A stretch of 7,346 nt of DNA. Source: Acidimicrobiaceae bacterium (GTDB lineage Bacteria > Actinomycetota > Acidimicrobiia > Acidimicrobiales > Ilumatobacteraceae). The stretch lies in the NCBI GenBank assembly GCA_003154135.1, contig PMCN01000174.1:14952-22297 (forward strand), read 5' to 3'. Under the pieces are notes generated by a model that ran no database searches, was not told the DNA's origin, and was given only the letters and a program-made list of their open reading frames with translations. The translations under genes were made by a program, and so were the position numbers. The stretch's first letter is position 1. Every line of letters begins with the position of its first letter. Shown piece by piece: positions 1 through 5,142 of the stretch.

Positions 1-1
1 G

Positions 2-691
2 CTCGCCCTCATGCTCGACCTCGCGCGCAACGTCACGGAGTCGACCATCGACTACCGCACCTCGGCGACAGCTCCGCAACGTCCGGGCGTGCAAGTGCAC
101 GGCCGCACGGCGGGCATCATCGGCTACGGCGCGATCGGTGCCTACCTGGCGCAGCTGCTGCGCGGTCTCGGCATGCACGTGCTGGTGTGCGACCCGGTCG
201 CCGAGGCCGCCGCGCGGGCCGCGGACGACGGGTTCGAGCGGTGCGAGCTGCACGAGCTGCTCGGCCGTTCGCACTTCGTGCTGCCGCTCGCCCCGGCATC
301 GCCCTCCACCGACAACATGATCGACGCCGACGCGCTGGCGCGCATGCGGCCGGGAACGATGCTGGTCAACGTGTCGCGCGGCGAACTGCTCGACGAGGAG
401 GCGGTGGTGGCCGCGCTGGACTCCGGCCACCTCGGCGGGTTGGCCGTCGACGTGGGTCGTGCCGCCGACCAGCGGCCCTCGCCCACTCTGACCGGTCGAC
501 CCGGTGTGGTGGCCACGCCCCACCTCGGCGGCCTCACGCCGGAGAACGCCGATGCCCAGGCGATGAGCTCCGTCGAGCAGGTGCGCGCCATCATCGATGG
601 TGTCGTCCCGCCCCGTGCGGTGAATGCAGAACATGCGCGCCGCCTGCGTTCCTGGTGGGACGCAGGCGCCCGAAACGAGGAGACCCCGTGA
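2..691 (+). CDS. D-isomer-specific 2-hydroxyacid dehydrogenase, C-terminal part (5' truncated by window edge)
   Basis: The frame is open to the window edge, so the gene begins upstream and the ATG at 11 is probably internal. Family members of about 310-330 residues carry roughly 90-100 more at the N-terminus. Counting from that ATG, a Rossmann motif GYGAIG lies at residues 38-43, and an Asp (61) after beta-strand 2 suggests NAD(H). Then come the NVSRG segment with the substrate-binding Arg (123) and the PHLGG segment with the catalytic His (171). The usual DVFxxEP segment carrying the catalytic Glu reads DVGRAADQ (147-154), so Asp153 or nothing replaces it. This DVGRAxDQ variant looks like a subfamily trait rather than damage. 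The enzyme should interconvert a 2-keto acid and a D-2-hydroxy acid; the substrate cannot be told. The stop overlaps the start of the next gene, so the two are probably co-transcribed and translationally coupled. Confidence 0.9.
   Translation, partial: LALMLDLARNVTESTIDYRTSATAPQRPGVQVHGRTAGIIGYGAIGAYLAQLLRGLGMHVLVCDPVAEAAARAADDGFERCELHELLGRSHFVLPLAPASPSTDNMIDADALARMRPGTMLVNVSRGELLDEEAVVAALDSGHLGGLAVDVGRAADQRPSPTLTGRPGVVATPHLGGLTPENADAQAMSSVEQVRAIIDGVVPPRAVNAEHARRLRSWWDAGARNEETP
677..682 (+). promoter_or_regulatory. Ribosome binding site deciding the GTG start of the SDR gene
   Basis: GAGGAG ends 5 nt before the GTG at 688. It lies inside the end of the upstream dehydrogenase gene. It is the only clear Shine-Dalgarno site in the 2-3402 block, and it selects GTG over later in-frame ATGs. 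Confidence 0.8.
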
Positions 692-1467
692 CCAGCAGCA
701 ACAACTACGCCACGTACCCATCGCTCGCGGGGAGGGGCGTCTTCATCACGGGCGGCGCTGCCGGGATCGGCAGTTCGCTCGTCGAGCAGTTCGCCCGGCA
801 GGGCAGCAAGGTGGCGTTCGTCGACCGCGACGTGGAGGGCGCGCGCGCCACCGTCGAACGCTGCACCGCTGCGGGTGTGGCCCACACCCCGGTCTTCTTC
901 TTCCTCGACCTCATCGACATCGCCGCGCTGCAGCAGGCATGCGCCGATGCTGTCGAGGTGTTCGGCGGAGTCGACGTGCTCGTCAACAACGCGGCCAGCG
1001 ACGACCGCCACGACTGGCGCGACATGACCGTCGAGTACTTCGACAACCGCATGAACACCAACCTGCGGCACTACTTCTTCGCCATCCAGGCGCTCGCCCC
1101 GGGGATGATCGCGACCGGCCACGGCTCCATCGTCAACATCGGGTCGAGCAGCTACCTCATGCAGGAGGACATGTTCCCGGGCTACGCCATTGCGAAATCG
1201 GCAGTCGAAGGCATCACGCGCACCATGGCGCGCACGTTCGGCCCGTACGGCGTGCGAGTCAACACGGTGATGCCGGGCTGGGTGGCCACCGAGCGGCAGC
1301 TCGCCAAGTGGTGGTCGCCGGAAGCCGAGGCGGGCACGATGCACGACCAGGCCCTCAAGCGGCGCATCTACGCCGACGAGTTCGCGCAGATGGTGCTGTT
1401 CCTCGCGGCCGACGACGGTGCGGCCTGCACCGCCCAGAACTTCATCGTCGACGGCGGCCGCTTCTAG
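688..1467 (+). CDS. SDR-family NAD-dependent dehydrogenase, D-xylose 1-dehydrogenase-like (Caulobacter XylB type)
   Basis: This is a 259-residue classical short-chain dehydrogenase/reductase. The cofactor motif TGGAAGIG is at residues 21-28, Asp46 after beta-2 favours NAD over NADP, and NNAA is at 100-103. The catalytic set is Asn125, a Ser within 153-155, Tyr166 and Lys170 (YAIAK). As I recall it, the Caulobacter D-xylose dehydrogenase shares the YPSL start, a DDRH stretch after NNA, NLRH, a W-[ST]-PE-x-EA segment and a VLFLA-DD-x-CT C-terminus. All of these are present here, so oxidation of an aldopentose to its lactone is the best guess. Related sugar or polyol dehydrogenases remain possible. 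The start is GTG at 688, chosen because GAGGAG (677-682) lies 5 nt upstream and the GTGA overlap with the preceding stop is typical of coupled genes. A XylF-like binding protein at 6940 supports a sugar role. Confidence 0.92.
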   Translation: MTSSNNYATYPSLAGRGVFITGGAAGIGSSLVEQFARQGSKVAFVDRDVEGARATVERCTAAGVAHTPVFFFLDLIDIAALQQACADAVEVFGGVDVLVNNAASDDRHDWRDMTVEYFDNRMNTNLRHYFFAIQALAPGMIATGHGSIVNIGSSSYLMQEDMFPGYAIAKSAVEGITRTMARTFGPYGVRVNTVMPGWVATERQLAKWWSPEAEAGTMHDQALKRRIYADEFAQMVLFLAADDGAACTAQNFIVDGGRF

Positions 1468-1486
1468 GGCACTTCGACCCACTGGC

Positions 1487-1492
1487 TACTCT
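1487..1492 (+). promoter_or_regulatory. Candidate -10 box for a leaderless hydrolase transcript
   Basis: TACTCT fits the TAnnnT pattern of sigma70-type -10 boxes. It ends 7 nt before the A of the ATG at 1499, so transcription would begin at the start codon. The 31-nt gap after the SDR stop shows no Shine-Dalgarno site and no convincing -35 box. The hydrolase may also be read through from the SDR gene. Confidence 0.4.
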
Positions 1493-1498
1493 TCGGCG

Positions 1499-2350
1499 AT
1501 GCAGATCGAACACGACGGTGTGTCGCTCCACGTTGCCGACGACGGCAACCCCACGGGTCCGGTCGTGCTGTTCCTGCACGGCATCACCTCGTGCACCGAC
1601 ACATGGGACTGGGCGCTCGCCGACCTGGTGGCAGACCACCGCGTGCTGCGCCTCGACTTCCGCGGCCACGGCGACTCCGCACATGCGCCGGGCACCTACG
1701 GCTTCACCGCCTACGTCGCCGACGCGATCGCGGTGTGCGAGCAGGTGGCCGGTGGGCCGAGCGTGCTCGTCGGCCACTCGCTCGGTGGTGGCACGGCGGC
1801 AGCCGTCGCGCAGCAGCGACCCGATCTCGTGCGCGCCCTTCTGTTGGAAGACCCGGCCATCATGACCGCGACCTTGAGCCAGGACGACGGTGAGCCCAAC
1901 GCGCTGCTGGGCGTGTTCACGATGATGCGCGAATCGATCCCGATGTTGCAGGAGAACCACGTGTCCGTCGAGGCGCTGGTCGACATCCTCACCGAGAGTC
2001 CGGGTCTCGACGGCCGGCCGTTCAAGGAGTCGCTGCACGCCGACGCCATCCGGGCGATGGCCGCCGGCATGCTGCGTCTCGACGCATCGGTGCTCGATCC
2101 CGTGCTGGCGGGACGACTCGATCCCGTGTACGACTCGGGCGCCACGATCCCGGTGCCGGGGATCCTGCTCGCCGGCGACGAGGCTTCACCCGACACCATC
2201 GTCCGTGCGCCCGAGAAGGCGCTGCTCGCCCTGCACAGCCCACAGATCGATGTCCGAATGCTCGCCGGCGCCGGTCATCTCATCCACGATTCACGCGCGC
2301 ACCGTGAGGCGATGCGAAGCGCGCTGCATGAAGTGCTGTCGATCGGCTGA
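1499..2350 (+). CDS. Alpha/beta-fold hydrolase
   Basis: This is a 283-residue protein with a complete alpha/beta hydrolase core. The oxyanion-hole segment FLHGIT is at 25-30, DFRGHGDS at 53-60, and the nucleophile elbow GHSLGG at 92-97 with Ser94. The acid is probably Asp227 (LLAGDE) and the general base His260 (GAGHLIHD). A cap region of about 100 residues lies between strands 6 and 7. It has no signal peptide, so it is cytoplasmic. Substrate specificity cannot be read from the sequence. Lying just after a sugar dehydrogenase, it could open the lactone product, although known aldonolactonases more often use other folds. An ester or C-C bond hydrolase is equally possible. I chose ATG 1499 over an upstream in-frame ATG at 1418 because homology to the fold begins there and 1418 lies inside the SDR gene. 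Confidence 0.93.
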   Translation: MQIEHDGVSLHVADDGNPTGPVVLFLHGITSCTDTWDWALADLVADHRVLRLDFRGHGDSAHAPGTYGFTAYVADAIAVCEQVAGGPSVLVGHSLGGGTAAAVAQQRPDLVRALLLEDPAIMTATLSQDDGEPNALLGVFTMMRESIPMLQENHVSVEALVDILTESPGLDGRPFKESLHADAIRAMAAGMLRLDASVLDPVLAGRLDPVYDSGATIPVPGILLAGDEASPDTIVRAPEKALLALHSPQIDVRMLAGAGHLIHDSRAHREAMRSALHEVLSIG

Positions 2351-2354
2351 TCAC

Positions 2355-2381
2355 ACGCGGACCCGCGTCCGTTGCGTCCGC
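2355..2381 (+). repeat. Short inverted and direct repeats between hydrolase and selenoprotein genes
   Basis: The 59-nt gap holds overlapping symmetries. ACGCGG (2355-2360) pairs with CCGCGT (2363-2368). GCGGAC (2357-2362) pairs with GTCCGC (2376-2381). GCGTCCG occurs twice as a direct repeat (2365-2371 and 2374-2380), spaced 9 nt start to start. There is no T-tract. It could be a weak terminator for the hydrolase gene or an operator over the -35 region of the next gene. Chance in GC-rich DNA is a real alternative. Confidence 0.3.
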
Positions 2382-2397
2382 TGCCGGCGGGCGACGG

Positions 2398-2403
2398 CAT
2401 ACT
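2398..2403 (+). promoter_or_regulatory. Candidate -10 box for a leaderless selenoprotein transcript
   Basis: CATACT matches 4 of 6 positions of TATAAT and ends 7 nt before the A of ATG 2410. The upstream sequence has no Shine-Dalgarno site. A weak TTGCGT (2372-2377) lies 20 nt upstream, too far to be a good -35 box. Confidence 0.4.
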
Positions 2404-2409
2404 GAACCC

Positions 2410-3402
2410 ATGTCCTCGGTGGCCCTCAGGCCCGACCTCTCGGCGGCGCAGGCCGAGGCATGGCGGCGTGTCACGTCGCCGGGTGCGTCGTTCACCGGTG
2501 CCGAGCGGGCGGCCATCGCGCAGACCGCGCTCGATGCGCTCGACGATCCAGCGCCGCTGGCGCCCTGGGTGTCGCCCTCGCAGGCCGAGCGTTCGATGCC
2601 TGCCACCGAGTTGTTGCCCGTCGTCGTGGTCGACGCCGTCTATCGCATGGCACGCCATGCTGCATCGCTCACCGACGCCTGGTACCGCACGCAGATCGAG
2701 GCCGGCATCGACCCCCTCGCGTACGTCGAGCTCGTCGCGGTCGTGTCTGCGGTCGCAGCGGTCGACGGGTTCTTCCGGGCCTCGGGCCTCGATCGCCCGC
2801 CGCTGCCCGCGCCCCAGGCAGGCAAGCCGCACCGTCGCCACCCCGAGGTCGAGCCCGCCACCCTCAACTGGGTGCTCGTCGCCGGCCCGGCAGATCAGAA
2901 CGCCGCCGTCGTGCAGGGGCTCAGTGCCGTGCCCGACGACATGGACACGGTGCGCCTGCTGGCCGCGGCGCAGTACATCCCGTTCGACGAGATGGGCGAG
3001 CTCGGTTGGAGCCGGGGCACGCTCAGTCGGGGCGAGATGGAGCTGTGCGCGGCGCGACTGTCGCGAGCGCGCGAGTGCTTCTATTGAACGACGTCCCACG
3101 AGATGATGCTCCGGGCGAGCATCCCCGCAGATGAGTCCGACTCGCGTCGAGCGATGTTGGAGGAGTTCGTCGCCGCGGTGGTGGGTGACGATCCCGACGC
3201 GGCCGACGCGGCGCGGGCGATGCTCGTCGACCAGCTCGGCCCCGAGTGGCTCGTCGACGCCGCGGCCGTGGTCGCCAACTTCGAGATGATGACCCGGCTC
3301 GCCGACGGCACCGGTGCACGGCTGCGGCCGGTGCAGATCGAGGGCTCGGTGGCGCTGCGCGAGCAACTCGGCGTCAACGCCTTCCCGTCGGCCAGGGTGT
3401 GA
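2410..3402 (+). CDS. AhpD/carboxymuconolactone-decarboxylase-like selenoprotein (CxxU), TGA 3085-3087 read as selenocysteine
   Basis: The frame is interrupted once, by TGA at 3085-3087, and then continues to a real TGA at 3400-3402, giving 330 residues. The TGA (residue 226) falls exactly on the second Cys of the AhpD motif: Glu211, Cys223, Sec226 and His230 have the spacing E-x11-C-x2-C-x3-H. In mycobacterial AhpD the equivalents are Glu118, Cys130, Cys133 and His137. The local sequence is ECFY-U-TTSH. A SECIS-like hairpin follows at 3105-3123. Residues about 25-125 form a first, helical CMD-like lobe without CxxC, joined by a Pro-rich linker (130-150) to the catalytic lobe. A selenenylsulfide-based peroxidase or disulfide reductase in the cytoplasm is the likely role; substrate and reductant are unknown. 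AhpD-like selenoproteins have, to my recollection, been seen in genomic and metagenomic surveys. The alternative is a nonsense mutation or sequencing error. Internal ATG 3103 has no good ribosome site and would yield only the second half of the domain. Confidence 0.87.
3105..3123 (+). promoter_or_regulatory. Bacterial SECIS-like element directing UGA recoding
   Basis: GATGCTC (3105-3111) and GAGCATC (3117-3123) form a perfect 7-bp stem around a 5-nt loop CGGGC (3112-3116). The stem begins 17 nt after the UGA and the loop 24 nt after it. Bacterial SECIS elements bound by SelB are short stem-loops inside the coding region just after UGA, with conserved guanines in the apical loop; this one fits in place, size and loop. 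I see no bulged U like the one in E. coli fdhF, so the match is to the general bacterial consensus only. Confidence 0.78.
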
Positions 3403-3405
3403 ACC

Positions 3406-3427
3406 CCGCTCAGCTCGACTTGAGCGG
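3406..3427. terminator. Inverted repeat at the convergent gene junction, possible bidirectional terminator
   Basis: CCGCTCA (3406-3412) and TGAGCGG (3421-3427) form a perfect 7-bp stem with an 8-nt loop. It starts 4 nt after the stop of the + strand selenoprotein gene and overlaps the stop codon of the - strand membrane protein gene (3412-3410), so it could serve both. No T-tract follows on either strand, so it would not be a classical intrinsic terminator. Confidence 0.4.
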
Positions 3428-5083
3428 CAACTCGGCCACGTCGAGCCAACGCGCACCGGTCGCCCGGCGCACGACGAACGTGGTGGCGAACGGCGCCGAC
3501 ACCTTCGACTGCAGGTGGCCCGCCGCGTCGTAGGTCTCGGTGGTGACAGTGCCCCGCGACTGCATGCCCAGGCTCAGGCCGTCCTGCTTGCCGAAGGGGA
3601 TCAGCAACGTGACGTGCACGCTGTCGATCTGGTAGCGGTGGATGACCGTGGTGCCGGTGGCCTTCGCCTCGCTCAGCCGGCCCTGCATGTCGTCGAGCCG
3701 GTCGCCGTGATCGACGGCGGTGAGGATGGTGGGGTCCGTGCGCAGCAGCGCCTGGTTCTCGAGCTCGAGGTTCTCGGCCAGGGTGAGCACGATCTGCTGT
3801 GCGCCGGCGCCGGAGATCTCGTGGTTCCAGTCGAGCACGCCCTGGTCGATGGTGATCTTCGGGAACGTCGCCGGGTTCACGTCGTGCGGCACGCGGCCGA
3901 TGATCGCGTCGCTCTCGTTGGTGAGCACGTTGCGGGCCGAGGCCCCTGCGGCCACGATGCCCACCCCGACGGCGGCGAACGCGGCGCCGACGAGCGCGGC
4001 ACGCCCGACGCCGGCGAGCACCGCGCGCCTGCCGTCGCGACCGCGAACCAGCGAGACGAGGTAGCGGCCCATTCGATCGTCGGCGGAGTGCGGTTCGGGC
4101 ACCAGCCTGTCGAGGATCGGGCGGAACGCGCACACCAGCACGAGGCCGCCGAGCAGTGCGACCTTGGTGCCGAACTCGGTGGTCTGCGGCGCCATCAGCA
4201 ACACCGACACGACGGCCACGAGGAAGCCGAACACGATGCGGCCCACACGACCCTTCGGCACGGTCTTCGGGTCGGTGATCATGAAGAACAGGAAGATCAG
4301 GATCTCCGGAGAGATCATGATGACGCGGAAGAGGTCCCACCCGCACACAGGGGTGAAGGCCCAGCGAGCCGTGATGCAGTGGCCCGACGCGGCGATGAGG
4401 CCGAGGCCGACGGCCAGCCCGCCGTAGAACGTGGCCGCCGAGGCGAGGAGGCGCAGCCGCCACGTGATGAGCAACCCGCCGACGAGGATGACCGCGTAGG
4501 CCGTGATCATCCACACGTTGAGCGGCGCCCACCAGAAGTCGAGCGGTTCGGCGCGTGTGCTGCCAAGCACCAGGAATGCGACGACGAGCCCCAGGTTCGA
4601 CGGGTTGAAGAGGTGCGAACCGCGGTACTTGATGGCGTGCTTGGTGAGCAGCGAGAAGGCAGCGATGCCGGCGAACATCCACCACGCGTGGAACGTCCAG
4701 TGGTCGTTGGGGGTGCCGGGCACGCGCAGGATGAGCGCGATGCCGCTGCCGGTGAGCATGGCGCTGGCCGGCCACACGATGGTGCCCGTGGCGCGGAACG
4801 TGATGATGACGCCGATGATCGCGGTGGTGAGGATGGCCACCAGGATCTGCGGCACGCTCACCCGGAAGTGCAGGCCCACCTGGCCGAGCACGTGCAGCGT
4901 GACGACCACTGCGGCCACGTGCAACCGGGGGTCGCGCAGCTTGGGCAGGATGACCGGGTAGGTGTGCTCGCCGATGTGGATCGCGTGGGCGGGCACCGTG
5001 TCGGTGTCGGATGTGGGCGGGTCGAGCAGCGCAAGACCCGGCGGGGAGGCCGTTCCGTGTGCGCCCATCTCGATGTCACCCAT
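3410..5083 (-). CDS. RnfD/NqrB-family integral membrane protein, UnbU-like, with extra C-terminal domain
   Basis: A 557-residue protein. After a hydrophilic N-terminus (1-50) come about ten membrane segments, roughly at 54-72, 77-96, 103-119, 131-147, 163-175, 189-207, 212-233, 251-270, 279-298 and 306-322, then a last one at 355-380. Family marks are HLFNPSNLGLV (158-167) and FFMITDPKTVPKGR (266-279), matching the FNPAALGLV and ATDPVTSP segments of RnfD. In this family such proteins carry flavin and move electrons across or along the membrane. I do not see the SGAT-type flavin-attachment motif. Its - strand upstream neighbour is an ASPIC/UnbV protein, and this pairing is what identifies it as UnbU-like. 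Residues 381-557 are a soluble tail not expected in RnfD. Start 5083 is preferred over ATG 5068 because a -10 box fits a leaderless start there; 5068 has only a GAG 2 nt upstream. Confidence 0.85.
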   Translation of the reverse strand: MGDIEMGAHGTASPPGLALLDPPTSDTDTVPAHAIHIGEHTYPVILPKLRDPRLHVAAVVVTLHVLGQVGLHFRVSVPQILVAILTTAIIGVIITFRATGTIVWPASAMLTGSGIALILRVPGTPNDHWTFHAWWMFAGIAAFSLLTKHAIKYRGSHLFNPSNLGLVVAFLVLGSTRAEPLDFWWAPLNVWMITAYAVILVGGLLITWRLRLLASAATFYGGLAVGLGLIAASGHCITARWAFTPVCGWDLFRVIMISPEILIFLFFMITDPKTVPKGRVGRIVFGFLVAVVSVLLMAPQTTEFGTKVALLGGLVLVCAFRPILDRLVPEPHSADDRMGRYLVSLVRGRDGRRAVLAGVGRAALVGAAFAAVGVGIVAAGASARNVLTNESDAIIGRVPHDVNPATFPKITIDQGVLDWNHEISGAGAQQIVLTLAENLELENQALLRTDPTILTAVDHGDRLDDMQGRLSEAKATGTTVIHRYQIDSVHVTLLIPFGKQDGLSLGMQSRGTVTTETYDAAGHLQSKVSAPFATTFVVRRATGARWLDVAELPLKSS

Positions 5084-5090
5084 CGGGCGC

Positions 5091-5096
5091 AGACTA
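5091..5096 (-). promoter_or_regulatory. Candidate -10 box for leaderless UnbU-like gene
   Basis: On the - strand this reads TAGTCT (TAnnnT), ending 8 nt before the A of the ATG at 5083. It lies in the 59-nt gap between the UnbV-like stop and this start. No Shine-Dalgarno site precedes the ATG. The gene may also be co-transcribed with its upstream neighbour. Confidence 0.4.
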
Positions 5097-5142
5097 GTGC
5101 GAGCACCCTGGCGACTGCATGGGCGGGCCTCGTGGTCGTCAG

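Noticed and set aside
142..1482. A 446-codon open frame on the - strand across the two dehydrogenase genes
   Set aside because: Its translation is Arg/Ala/Asp/His-rich without recognisable motifs, and it lies opposite two genes with clear catalytic motifs. This is the usual antisense open frame of GC-rich DNA.
1418..1498. Extension of the alpha/beta hydrolase to ATG 1418
   Set aside because: It would lie mostly inside the SDR gene in another frame and adds residues without fold similarity.
3103..3402. A separate 99-residue gene starting at ATG 3103
   Set aside because: It is in the same frame as the upstream open frame, has no convincing ribosome site, and encodes only the part of the AhpD domain after the redox motif. 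Selenocysteine read-through explains it better, though a nonsense mutation is not formally excluded.
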